This document shows positions 27,688 to 35,954 of a DNA stretch of 64,000 bases, in pieces (within the stretch, counting starts at the first letter, position 1; every line of letters starts with the position of its first letter). The translations under genes were made by a program, and so were the position numbers. Source of the DNA: Streptomyces hundungensis (GTDB taxonomy: Bacteria > Actinomycetota > Actinomycetes > Streptomycetales > Streptomycetaceae); the NCBI RefSeq assembly GCF_003627815.1, contig NZ_CP032698.1:2108001-2172000 (forward strand). Reading direction: 5' to 3'. A model generated the notes under the pieces. That model saw nothing but the letters and a program-made list of their open reading frames with translations. It had not been told where the DNA came from and made no database searches.

Positions 27688-28242
27688 TCAGGCGGCGTCG
27701 CACCGCCTGCCGGGGAAGCGGGCGGAGTGCGCCGGGGCGCCGGCCGGCAGCGTCGCGGGAGCCGCGACGTACGACGGGTGGAAGCGCTCGTGGACGTAGA
27801 GGCGGCTGCCGTCCTCGCAGTGGATGAGGTACTCCTTGAACGCGCACGGCACGCCGCGCCCCTCGCCCGGCCACACCCCGCCGCCCGAGGAGAGCAGGCT
27901 CCGGTACTGGAGGGTCTGGTTGCTCCGGAGCCGGCGGCCCAGCGGGACGGAGTCGTCCGAGGAACCCGACCAGCCGGCCGGGGGCCGGGCGAAGACCACC
28001 GTGTTGAGGCTGACGACCTCGCCGTCGTCGGTCACCAGTTCCGAGGAGCGGTGGACGACCGGAGTGCGGGGGTCGACGGCGAGGGCCTTGGCGGCTCGTT
28101 CGGATGCGTCGCCCGCCACGACGGTGCGCTGGCGGGTGACCCTGACGAACAGCGGCTGGTCGAGCAGGGATTCCAGCAGGAGGGTGGTCGACCCGTCGCT
28201 CGCCAGGAGCATGCGGGTCGCCGCCCAGGGAAGCGCGGTCAT
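27688..28242 (-). CDS. Chorismate-lyase-like (DUF98/UbiC-like) protein
   Basis: A 184-residue protein resembling chorismate pyruvate-lyases of the Rv2949c/DUF98 type: STTLLLESLLDQPLFVRV, VVHRSSELVTDDGEVVSLNTVVF, and PLGRRLRSNQTLQYRSLLSS before a polar tail. Such enzymes remove pyruvate from chorismate to give hydroxybenzoate. The ATG at 28242 has GGAGG upstream. A UTRA-type sensor has the same fold, but no DNA-binding domain is present. Position in operon II supports an aromatic starter supply. Confidence 0.5.
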   Translation of the reverse strand: MTALPWAATRMLLASDGSTTLLLESLLDQPLFVRVTRQRTVVAGDASERAAKALAVDPRTPVVHRSSELVTDDGEVVSLNTVVFARPPAGWSGSSDDSVPLGRRLRSNQTLQYRSLLSSGGGVWPGEGRGVPCAFKEYLIHCEDGSRLYVHERFHPSYVAAPATLPAGAPAHSARFPGRRCDAA

Positions 28243-28253
28243 GGAGCCTCCGC

Positions 28254-29510
28254 TCACCTTCGCCCCGGTACGGGCGGGCGCCCGCCGGCGACTCGGGAGG
28301 CCGCGGCGATCAGGTGGCCGGCGGCGGCGCCGGTGCCCGATCCGTTCGGCGCGATGGCGAGCTGGCCCGGCGTGGGCAGACCGCCGTCGGGCCGGCCCGT
28401 GACCATCGGCGTCAGGGTCTCGACCAGGCTGTCGGCCGTCGGGGAGATGAGCGTCGGGAAGCCGAGCAGCTCCAGGCGGCGTGCCGCTTCCACCTCATGG
28501 TACTCGCCGAGGCTGCCCAGGACGAAGACCGTGGGGATGCGCATCGCCGCGATCTCGGTGACGGTGATCCAGCCGGGAGCGGACAGCAGGACGTTCGCCT
28601 CCCGGAGGAGCGGCATCCAGTCGGGCAGGTAGTCCAGCTGGATCACCGACTGGGGGGCGTCGACACGCTCGCGCCCCAGAAGGACGAACTGGAGGTCGGG
28701 CACCCGCCGCTTGAGCACCTCGTACGCCTGGAGGTAGCCCTCGATCACCCGCTGCTTGTTCTCCAGGAACATGGTGGTGCCGCCGACCGAGCCCACCATG
28801 ATCGGGCCCTCGGGTATCCCGAGGTCCGCGCGGACCTTGGCGCCGTCGTGCAGCGGGGGCATCGCGCGGACCATGGGCCCGGTGAAGTGGGCGTGCCCGG
28901 TTTCGAGCGCCTCGGCCACGGGGGTTCCCTTGTCGAGCTCCTCGACCAACGGCTTGTCGGTGAGCACGACTTGGGCGCTGTTGACGATCCAGTCGAACAC
29001 CAGGTGCAGGGCGTCGCGGCCCCGCCGCAGGTCCTCGGAGTCGATGTCGAAGCCGCCGGCGAGGAGGGTCTCGTCGTCGAGCTGGCACAGCGTGAAGTCG
29101 TACCGCTCGGTGACCAGGGCGTGCGGGACGCCGGACATGCCGGCCGCGATGCTGGCGGACATGTTGTAGTCGCTGACCACCAGGTCGGGAGCGAGCTCCT
29201 GGTACAGCGCGAGGTAGTGCAGGATGCGCTCGCCGTTGACGAAGGCGGGCGCCAGGTAGCCGCCGATGTAGCCCGCCCAGTCCATCCGCCGGGTGAGGTT
29301 GCTCTTGGTCGCGTAGTTCACCTGCTGTCCGGCGAGGTCGACCACGCTCACGCCCGCTTCGGTGAACAGCGGGGCGAACGTGGACTGGAGCGAGGCCAGG
29401 AGCACCGTCAGGTCGGCGTCGGGCCGCTGGGCGCGGATCTCACGGGCCAGGGCCAGGGTGCGCATGTTGTGGCCGGAGCCGGTCGCGTTGGGGGCCAGGA
29501 CGATCTTCAT
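28254..29510 (-). CDS. Glycosyltransferase, GT1 (GT-B) type
   Basis: A 418-residue protein: N-terminal GT-B start KIVLAPNATGSGHNMRTLALA, a middle PDLVVSDYNMSASIAAGMSG, and a C-terminal nucleotide-sugar domain with MVGSVGGTTMF, VIQLDYLPDWMPLLREANVLL and GWITVTEIAAMRIPTVF. It fits MGT/MurG-like antibiotic glycosyltransferases. Its ATG overlaps the acyltransferase stop (ATGA). With rmlA and rmlB in the same operon, a dTDP-sugar donor is likely. Confidence 0.82.
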   Translation of the reverse strand: MKIVLAPNATGSGHNMRTLALAREIRAQRPDADLTVLLASLQSTFAPLFTEAGVSVVDLAGQQVNYATKSNLTRRMDWAGYIGGYLAPAFVNGERILHYLALYQELAPDLVVSDYNMSASIAAGMSGVPHALVTERYDFTLCQLDDETLLAGGFDIDSEDLRRGRDALHLVFDWIVNSAQVVLTDKPLVEELDKGTPVAEALETGHAHFTGPMVRAMPPLHDGAKVRADLGIPEGPIMVGSVGGTTMFLENKQRVIEGYLQAYEVLKRRVPDLQFVLLGRERVDAPQSVIQLDYLPDWMPLLREANVLLSAPGWITVTEIAAMRIPTVFVLGSLGEYHEVEAARRLELLGFPTLISPTADSLVETLTPMVTGRPDGGLPTPGQLAIAPNGSGTGAAAGHLIAAASRVAGGRPPVPGRR

Positions 29511-30439
29511 GGGCGGTTTCCTTCCAGGACTCCGGAGGTGGTGCTGTGGGCGGGCACATGTCCCAGGACCACGGCCCCGTCGGTGAGGACGGCGCCGTCC
29601 CCGATGTGACAGGGGCCGACGACCGTCACGTCGTGACCGATGCGGACCCGGGCCCCGATGGAGACGGCTCCGGCCTCCCAGGGCAGGGAACGGCGGTCCA
29701 GGTCGTGGCCGCTGGAGAGGATCTGCAACCGCGCACCGGCCTCGGTGCCCGCACCGATGTCGATGCCGCCGCCGCCCTCCAGCGTCGCGTCTTCGCCGAT
29801 GCGTACGCCGTCGGCGGCGCGCACCCCGCCGGCCGGGGAGGGCCCGTCGGGGCGGCCGAGCGCGATCAGTCCGGCGCCGATGACGACGTCCGACCCGCCG
29901 GTGAACGCGGCGTCGAGCAGACTGCCCGGCCCCACCCGCCAACCGGCGGGCGGCGTCGCCGCGTTGCTGTTGGTACGGGCCCGGACGATGGCCACGATCG
30001 GGCTGATGTCGGGGAGCCCGTCCTCCGTCACCTTTCGGTGGCGCAGGATCCGGGCGGGCCGTCCCACCACGATGGCGTCGGCGGGAACGTCGGCCGTGAC
30101 GTGGGCGCCTGCCGCGACCACGGCCCCGTCGCCCACGGTGACGCCGGGGGCGACGACGGCCCGCGCCGCGATCCAGGCGCCCGCGCCGACGGTGACGCGG
30201 TCGCCTTCGCGCTCTCCGATGGTGGCCAGGGAGGCGACCATGGTGCCGGGCCCGAGGGAGGCGGACAGGACACGGGAACGGAAGCCGACGAAGACGCCCT
30301 GGGCCAGGGTGCTGTCGATGACCTCGGCGCCGTGCCGCACCCAACTACCGTTAGCGGTAAGGGAGTTGGCGGCTAACGCGCCGGATTCGACCAATGCGGG
30401 CACGTCGGTGCGTGCCGGGTCTCTGAGCGGGGTGTTCAT
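29507..30439 (-). CDS. Left-handed beta-helix (hexapeptide repeat) acyltransferase-like protein
   Basis: A 310-residue protein with repeated [LIV]-G-x4 units in two blocks, for example VGAGAWIAARAVVAPGVTVG, GAVVAAGAHVT, and at the C-terminus ILSSGHDLDRRSLPWEAGAV and IGHDVTVVGPCHIGDG. The C-terminal half resembles sugar O/N-acetyltransferases (WbbJ type, with a His in SSGHD). Codon 22 is TTA, suggesting bldA dependence, and the local sequence is less GC-rich. It overlaps rmlA and the glycosyltransferase gene by 4 bp each. Sugar acylation is inferred. Confidence 0.7.
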   Translation of the reverse strand: MNTPLRDPARTDVPALVESGALAANSLTANGSWVRHGAEVIDSTLAQGVFVGFRSRVLSASLGPGTMVASLATIGEREGDRVTVGAGAWIAARAVVAPGVTVGDGAVVAAGAHVTADVPADAIVVGRPARILRHRKVTEDGLPDISPIVAIVRARTNSNAATPPAGWRVGPGSLLDAAFTGGSDVVIGAGLIALGRPDGPSPAGGVRAADGVRIGEDATLEGGGGIDIGAGTEAGARLQILSSGHDLDRRSLPWEAGAVSIGARVRIGHDVTVVGPCHIGDGAVLTDGAVVLGHVPAHSTTSGVLEGNRP

Positions 30440-31344
30440 GCGGCGCGCGGAGTCGGCGAGACGGGCTCCGCTGCCTCCTGTCTCGCGAGGTCGATGACGT
30501 ACTGCCCGTAACTCGACGAGCCGGAGAGCTCCTTGCCGATGATGCAGAGCTGCTCGTGGTCGATGTACCCCATGCGGTACGCGACCTCTTCCAGGCAGGA
30601 GATGCGGATGCCCTGTCGCTTCTCCAGGATCTGGACGAAGGTGGCCGCCTCCAGGAGGCTGTCGTGGGTGCCGGTGTCGAACCAGGCGGAACCACGGCCC
30701 AGGTTGACGAGACGGGCCCGGCCCTCGTCGACGAAGGTGCGGTTGAGATCGGTGATCTCCAACTCGCCCCGGGCCGAGGGCTCCAGCGCGATCGCGCGGC
30801 GGACCGCCTCGTTGTCGTACATGTAGAGCCCGGTCACCGCCAGGTTGGACTTGGGCTTCAGCGGCTTCTCCTCCAGGGAGAGGATGTTGCCCTCCTCGTC
30901 CATCTCCGCGACGCCGTAGCGCTCGGGGTCGCCGACCGGGTAGCCGAACAGGGTGCAGCCGTCGAGGCGGTGGGCCTCCTCGCGGAGCATGTCGGGGAGG
31001 CGGTGGCCGTAGAAGATGTTGTCGCCGAGGACCAGGCAGACCTGCTGGTCGCCGATGAACTCCTGGCCGATGATCAGCGCCTGGGCCAGTCCCTTGGGCT
31101 CGTCCTGGACGGCGTACTCCAGCGAGATGCCGAGCTTGTGGCCGTCGCCCAGGAGTTCGCGGTAGATCTCCAGATGGGCCGGGGTGGAGATGATGAGGAT
31201 CTCCCGGACGCCCGACTGCATGAGTACCGCGAGCGGGTAGTACACCATCGGCTTGTCGTAGACGGGGAGGAGCTGTTTGGAGTGCACGCTGGTCAGCGGT
31301 CGCAGACGGGTGCCCGACCCGCCGGCGAGGATGATGCCGCGCAT
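30436..31344 (-). CDS. rmlA: Glucose-1-phosphate thymidylyltransferase
   Basis: A 302-residue enzyme that makes dTDP-glucose from glucose-1-phosphate and dTTP. It starts MRGIILAGGSGTRLRPLT, with KQLLPVYDKPMVYYPL, VLGDNIFYGH and WFDTGTHDSL, all diagnostic of RmlA. It is about 10 residues longer than usual at the C-terminus. It overlaps the acyltransferase by 4 bp and follows rmlB by 78 bp. It supplies the activated sugar for the glycosyltransferase. Confidence 0.95.
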   Translation of the reverse strand: MRGIILAGGSGTRLRPLTSVHSKQLLPVYDKPMVYYPLAVLMQSGVREILIISTPAHLEIYRELLGDGHKLGISLEYAVQDEPKGLAQALIIGQEFIGDQQVCLVLGDNIFYGHRLPDMLREEAHRLDGCTLFGYPVGDPERYGVAEMDEEGNILSLEEKPLKPKSNLAVTGLYMYDNEAVRRAIALEPSARGELEITDLNRTFVDEGRARLVNLGRGSAWFDTGTHDSLLEAATFVQILEKRQGIRISCLEEVAYRMGYIDHEQLCIIGKELSGSSSYGQYVIDLARQEAAEPVSPTPRAA

Positions 31345-31422
31345 GTTTGGTCCTTCCTCTGTCGGTGACGGCCGGCCGCCGTGGCCGGACCGTGGGTGTG
31401 GAACGGTGCGGGGCGCCCGTGC

Positions 31423-32397
31423 TCAGGCGGCGTTGTCCAGGAGCGGCTGCCACCAGGCGGTGTTCTCCCGGTACCAGGCGATGGTTGCGGCGATGCCCTC
31501 TTCGAAGGTGACCCGGGGCTCGTAGCCGAGGGCGTGGAGCTTGCCGTGGTCCACCGAGTAGCGGCGGTCGTGGCCCTTGCGGTCGGGTACCTGCCGCACC
31601 GAGCTCCAGTCGGCCCCGGCGGCCTTCAGCAGGATCTCGGTGAGCTGCCGGTTGGTGAGTTCACGGCCGCCGCCGATGTTGTAGACCTCGCCGGGTTGCC
31701 CCTTCTCCAGGACCAGTTGGATGCCTCGGCAGTGGTCGTCGACGTGCAGCCAGTCACGGATGTTGAGGCCGTCGCCGTACAGCGGGATCGTGCCCCCGCG
31801 CATCAGCGTCGTCACGAAGAGCGGAATGACCTTCTCCGGGAACTGGTAGGGCCCGTAGTTGTTGCTGCACCGGGTGATGCTCACGTTCATGCCGTGGGTG
31901 CGGGCGTAGGACCGCACCAGCAGATCGGCTCCGGCCTTGGCGGCCGAGTACGGCGAGTTGGGCTCCAGCGGGCACTCCTCGGTCCACGATCCCTCGGCGA
32001 TGGAGCCGTACACCTCGTCGGTGGAGATGTGGACGAAGCGCGGGGTGTGGGCCTGGAGCGCCGCCTCCAGCAGGGTGTGCGTGCCGAGCACGTTGGTTCT
32101 GACGAACTGCGACGCGTTGCCGATGGAGCGGTCCACATGGGTCTCGGCCGCGAAGTTCACCACGGCGTCGACGCCGGTGAGCAGCTTGGGGACCAGGGCT
32201 TCGTCGGCGATGTCGCCCTGCACGAAACGCAGTCGCGGGTCGCTCGACACGGGGGCGAGGTTGGCGAGGTTGCCGGCGTAGGTCAGCTTGTCCAGGACCG
32301 TGACGTCGGTGATGCCCGTGCCGTAGTGGCCGCCGAGCAGATTGCGTACGTAGGTGCTGCCGATGAATCCGGCGCCGCCTGTTACCAGGATGTGCAT
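31423..32397 (-). CDS. rmlB: dTDP-glucose 4,6-dehydratase
   Basis: A 324-residue short-chain dehydrogenase with NAD motif GGAGFIGS at the start, HISTDEVYGS (Thr-Asp-Glu catalytic set), and the YxxxK pair in SPYSAAKAGADLLV. It converts dTDP-glucose to dTDP-4-keto-6-deoxyglucose. No rmlC, rmlD, aminotransferase or further sugar gene is in the window. The final sugar may therefore be simple, be completed elsewhere, or use host genes. Confidence 0.95.
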   Translation of the reverse strand: MHILVTGGAGFIGSTYVRNLLGGHYGTGITDVTVLDKLTYAGNLANLAPVSSDPRLRFVQGDIADEALVPKLLTGVDAVVNFAAETHVDRSIGNASQFVRTNVLGTHTLLEAALQAHTPRFVHISTDEVYGSIAEGSWTEECPLEPNSPYSAAKAGADLLVRSYARTHGMNVSITRCSNNYGPYQFPEKVIPLFVTTLMRGGTIPLYGDGLNIRDWLHVDDHCRGIQLVLEKGQPGEVYNIGGGRELTNRQLTEILLKAAGADWSSVRQVPDRKGHDRRYSVDHGKLHALGYEPRVTFEEGIAATIAWYRENTAWWQPLLDNAA

Positions 32398-32495
32398 GGT
32401 TGAGCTCCTCGATTCCTCAGGAGGACATGACCCCGCGGGCGGACCCCAAGGGCTGCGATGTCCGGCAGGGCGAAGACGTGACGCGATGAGGGGCG

Positions 32496-33872
32496 TTACG
32501 CGGCGTGCGGCAGGAGCAGGCCCTCGACGGCGCTCCGGATGCGCACACAGCGTTCCTGCGTGTCGGCCTCGACGTTGAGGCGCAGCAGCGGTTCGGTGTT
32601 GGAGGGGCGGAGGTTGAACCACCACCCGTGGGTGGAGGTGACGGTGAGACCGTCGACCTCCTCGAGGGTGACGAGGTCGTCGAAGAGGCCGGCCGCGCGG
32701 TCCTTCACCCGGGCGATGGCGGCGGCCGGGTCCTCGACGCGGTAGTTGGTCTCGTCGAGCGCCTGGTAGCGCGAGTAGCGCGCCATCACCGCGGAGAGCG
32801 GATCGCTCTGCTTCCCGAGCGCGCGCAGCACGTGCAGTGCCGCGAGCATGCCGGTGTCGGCGTTCCAGAATTCCCGGAAGTAGTAGTGGGCGGAGTGTTC
32901 GCCGCCGAAGACCGCTCCGGTGCGGGCCATCTCCGCCTTGACGAAGGAGTGGCCGACCCGGGTCCTCACCGGTGTTCCGCCCGCTTCGGCGATGATCTCC
33001 GGTACGGCCCTGGAGGTGATCAGGTTGTGGATCACCGTGGCGCCGGGCGACCGCTTCAGCGTGCGGTCGGCGATCAGGGCGCACAGGGCGGACGGCGGGA
33101 CGGCCTCACCGCGCTCGTCCACGACGAAGCAGCGGTCGGCGTCGCCGTCGAAGGCCACCCCGAGGTCCGCGCCCTCCTCCCGCACCTTCTGGACGAGGTC
33201 GAGGAGGTTCTTGGGGTCGAGGGGGTTCGCGGGATGGTGGGGGAAGGTTCCGTCGAGCTCGAAGTAGAGCGGCACCACGTCGAGGGGCAGCCCCCGCAGT
33301 ACGGCGGGTACGGTCAGGCCGGCCATGCCGTTCCCCGCGTCCACGACCACCTTCAGGGGGCGGATGTCCGAGAGGTCGACCGTGGCCCGCAGGAAGTCGG
33401 CGTAATCGAACAGCACATCACGCACCACGACGGTGCCCAACCGGCGCGTGGACACCGGCGGTTGGCTCTCCATCCACTGCTCCGCGAGCGCCCGAACCGT
33501 GTCGAGGGACAGGTTCCCGTTGAGCGGAGCGGCTTCTTCCAGACAGAACTTCACTCCGTTGTAGCGCGCCGGATTGTGGGAAGCGGTGAACATCGCGCCC
33601 GGCACGCACAGCGACCCGGAGGCGAAGTAGAGCCCGTCCGTCGAGCACAGCCCGATGGACACCACATCGGTGCCGCGGGCGACCGCGCCCCGGGCGAAGG
33701 CCCGTGCGAGCCGCGGAGAAGTGGGGCGCATGTCGTGTCCCACCACGACGCAGGTGGCTCCGGTGAGTTCGGCGAAGGCGGCACCGAGGAGTTCCGCCAC
33801 GGTGTCGTCCCACTCGTCGGGGACGACACCGCGTACGTCATACGCCTTGAAGATCCGTGACAGATCCGCCAT
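32496..33872 (-). CDS. manB: Phosphomannomutase/phosphoglucomutase
   Basis: A 458-residue alpha-D-phosphohexomutase: active-site serine motif MFTASHNPARYNGVKF, metal loop GVAFDGDADRCFVVDE, sugar loop GGEHSAHYYF and phosphate loop RPSNTEPLLRL. It makes hexose-1-phosphate, feeding rmlA. It is the first gene of operon II, directly behind a SARP-type promoter whose sequence, leader and first codons recur upstream of operon I. Confidence 0.92.
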   Translation of the reverse strand: MADLSRIFKAYDVRGVVPDEWDDTVAELLGAAFAELTGATCVVVGHDMRPTSPRLARAFARGAVARGTDVVSIGLCSTDGLYFASGSLCVPGAMFTASHNPARYNGVKFCLEEAAPLNGNLSLDTVRALAEQWMESQPPVSTRRLGTVVVRDVLFDYADFLRATVDLSDIRPLKVVVDAGNGMAGLTVPAVLRGLPLDVVPLYFELDGTFPHHPANPLDPKNLLDLVQKVREEGADLGVAFDGDADRCFVVDERGEAVPPSALCALIADRTLKRSPGATVIHNLITSRAVPEIIAEAGGTPVRTRVGHSFVKAEMARTGAVFGGEHSAHYYFREFWNADTGMLAALHVLRALGKQSDPLSAVMARYSRYQALDETNYRVEDPAAAIARVKDRAAGLFDDLVTLEEVDGLTVTSTHGWWFNLRPSNTEPLLRLNVEADTQERCVRIRSAVEGLLLPHAA

Positions 33873-33910
33873 TGCCCTAGCTCCCGAGGTAGTCGCTCAC
33901 CGGCCACCTC

Positions 33911-33953
33911 ATGACAGCGCAGGCTCCTTCCTTTCTCCTACCGCCGAAATACC
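33911..33953 (-). promoter_or_regulatory. SARP-type promoter of operon II
   Basis: On the minus strand, GGTATTT (33953-33947), GGTAGGA (33942-33936) and GGAAGGA (33931-33925) start exactly 11 bp apart. Then come 8 bp and TGTCAT (33916-33911). Spacing and -10 are identical to the operon I promoter, although the spacer bases differ. Confidence 0.75.
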
Positions 33954-34276
33954 GCGAGGGGTTGACACCGGCGCGAAGAGCGTCAAGCCCACCCGCACTC
34001 GTCGGGAGGGCCGGCGTCCGGTTCTGTTCCCTCGGATCCGGTCACCTGAAAGGCTCCGGCGGGCCCGCCGCATCGCCGAAACCCGTGCGGATACGGCGCC
34101 TTCGGCCGCGTCGGGCCACGACTCCACGCTTCCTGCCACGGGAGGGGTGTGACAGGCCGGCGCGTCGAGGATGGCCTGATTCGGCGCCATGGGGCGCGGC
34201 GCGGCCGGAGCCCGGCCCCGGCACGAGGGGCGCGCGGGCCGCCCGAAGGCGTCCGGCCGAGCGCAAGGATCCGGCC
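33954..34276. other. Intergenic stretch with no supported gene
   Basis: It lies between the operon II promoter and the TetR stop. Open frames here are Arg/Pro-rich shadows without ribosome sites. I see no clear hairpin. Confidence 0.5.
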
Positions 34277-34882
34277 TCAGGCCGGGTCGGACTCCTGCGC
34301 GGTGCCGGTGACCGCCTGGGCGACGGCGATCGAGGCGGCCTTGATGCGGTCCATCGCCTCCGGGCCATCGCCCATGATCATGCGAGTGACCTGGGGAATG
34401 GCGAGCGGCCACCCCACCAGGGCGGTGAAGACCAGGAGCAGGGCCTGCGGGTCGAGCTCCGGCAGGGTGCTGCCGCCGATGCCGCTGGCCTTCCCGAGCG
34501 CGTGCGCCTTGTGCTGGTAGTGCTGGGTGCGGGCGGCCTCGTCGGGGACCGGCACGCCGGGATGTTCCAGGGCCTCCCAGAGCAACAGCCGGAGAATGGC
34601 CGGATGTTCCTTGTGGTAAGTGAACAGCCGGTCGATGTAGGTGGCGATGTCGTCCGACTCGGCGGGCGCCGGCACGGCTTCCGCCAGCTCCTCCAGGGCC
34701 CGGCCCAGGACGAGCGTGAACAGCTTCTCCTTGTCGTCGTAGTAGAGGTAGATGGCCTGCTTGTTGGCCTTCGCCTCACGTGCGATGCGGTCGACCCTGG
34801 CACCGGAGACCCCGTACTGGGCGAATTCCTCCAGTGCCGCTTGATAGATCCGGTTCCTCGTCTGTTCTGATCGCGAGCTCAC
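34277..34882 (-). CDS. TetR-family transcriptional regulator
   Basis: A 201-residue TetR protein: N-terminal helix-turn-helix TRNRIYQAALEEFAQYGVSG, then RVDRIAREAKANKQAIYLYY, and a helical ligand domain with ILRLLLWEALEHPG. The GTG at 34882 follows GGAG and gives the standard N-terminus, so I prefer it over the longer open frame. A palindrome between this gene and the divergent aldo/keto reductase gene (34978) is the likely operator. The same palindrome precedes the chimeric MFS gene 12.5 kb away. Confidence 0.88.
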   Translation of the reverse strand: MSSRSEQTRNRIYQAALEEFAQYGVSGARVDRIAREAKANKQAIYLYYDDKEKLFTLVLGRALEELAEAVPAPAESDDIATYIDRLFTYHKEHPAILRLLLWEALEHPGVPVPDEAARTQHYQHKAHALGKASGIGGSTLPELDPQALLLVFTALVGWPLAIPQVTRMIMGDGPEAMDRIKAASIAVAQAVTGTAQESDPA

Positions 34883-34977
34883 CCGGCAGCTCCTTCCTCG
34901 TCCGGCAAGTGTCACATGCGAGCCACCCCGTCCCCCGCCCACCAGCGGCGACGGGTCCGCGCGGCCCCGAACTAAAC

Positions 34978-35005
34978 CATCCAGTTGATTTAAACCAACT
35001 GGTTG
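34978..35005. promoter_or_regulatory. TetR-type palindromic operator, copy 2
   Basis: CATCCAGTTG, spacer ATTTAAAC, CAACTGGTTG: a 10-bp inverted repeat with one mismatch and an 8-bp spacer, between tetR and the aldo/keto reductase gene. Flanks resemble copy 1 at 22451-22478 for some 45 bp, including AACTAAACC before it and TTGATGTA after it. Confidence 0.75.
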
Positions 35006-35058
35006 ATGTAGAACAGGAGCGTAGCCTCCCCGAGTCCCTGGAAGTGAGGTCAACGGCT

Positions 35059-35868
35059 ATGGACCTGCGTCCACTTGGCCATATCGGACCCCAAGTCCCC
35101 TGTGTCGGCCTAGGTACATGGCGCCGATTCGATCTCCCCCGGCCACAGGAGTACCTCGCCCGCCAGATCGTGGAGCTGGCGCTCGAAAACGGCGTCCGGG
35201 TCTTCGACACCGCCCCGGTGTACGGCCGGGCCGAGGAGGTCCTCAGCCGGGCGTTGAGCGCCCACCGCGACCGTGCCTATGTGGCGACGAAGATCTGGGC
35301 GGGCGAACGGCACACCGGGCGGCGGCAGTTCGAGCGTCAGCTGCACCTCTTCCAGGGGCGCGTCGATCTGCTCCAGCTCCACCACCTCATCGGCTGGCGG
35401 ACCCACGCCGAGTGGATGCAGCAGGAGCGGGAGCGCGGCACCATCGGCCAACTCGGCCTCACCTACTGGCGCGACCGCGCCTTCGGCGGCGGCACGGCGA
35501 GCGAGCTGGAAGAGGCCATGCGCACCGGCGTCTTCGACGTCATCCAGATTCCGCTCAACCCGGTCGAGCGCGACATGGAGGAGCGGATCCTGCCCCTGGC
35601 CAAGGAGCTCGGCATCGGCGTGATGGTGATGCGCCCCTTCGCCGAGGGAAGCCTGCTCTCCTCCTCCCGGCGCGCCGTGCCCCCGAAGGAGACCGGCTGC
35701 GCCACGGCCTCCGAGGCTCTGCTGCGGTGGGGCCTTTCGGATGCGCGCGTCGCCGTCACCGTGCCCGCCACCCTCGACCTCGGGCATCTCATCGCCAACA
35801 CGGCCGCGGGTTCCGCGCCGCTGCTCGACGAGGAGCAGCGCGCCGCCATCGCCGCGCTCTACCGCTGA
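35059..35868 (+). CDS. Aldo/keto reductase
   Basis: A 269-residue TIM-barrel NADPH-dependent reductase. FDTAPVYGRAEEVL has the Asp/Tyr of the active site, YVATKIW the Lys, and DLLQLHHLIGW the His. C-terminal cofactor residues lie in VAVTVPATLDLGHL. It is the first gene of the TetR-controlled plus-strand set with MFS and NTF2-like genes. The carbonyl substrate is unknown. A possible role is reduction of a keto-sugar or aldehyde in the pathway. Confidence 0.83.
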   Translation: MDLRPLGHIGPQVPCVGLGTWRRFDLPRPQEYLARQIVELALENGVRVFDTAPVYGRAEEVLSRALSAHRDRAYVATKIWAGERHTGRRQFERQLHLFQGRVDLLQLHHLIGWRTHAEWMQQERERGTIGQLGLTYWRDRAFGGGTASELEEAMRTGVFDVIQIPLNPVERDMEERILPLAKELGIGVMVMRPFAEGSLLSSSRRAVPPKETGCATASEALLRWGLSDARVAVTVPATLDLGHLIANTAAGSAPLLDEEQRAAIAALYR

Positions 35869-35954
35869 GAACCCAAGGACCCGGGGTCCGCCCCTGCGTC
35901 CGTCCCTCCGTTCGCTCCTCCGTCCGCTCCTCCCCTCGCCTCCAAGGACTTCCC

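Noticed and set aside
33911..34412. Small frames in the gap between operon II and tetR
   Set aside because: Arg/Pro-rich, with no ribosome sites and overlapping shadows on both strands.
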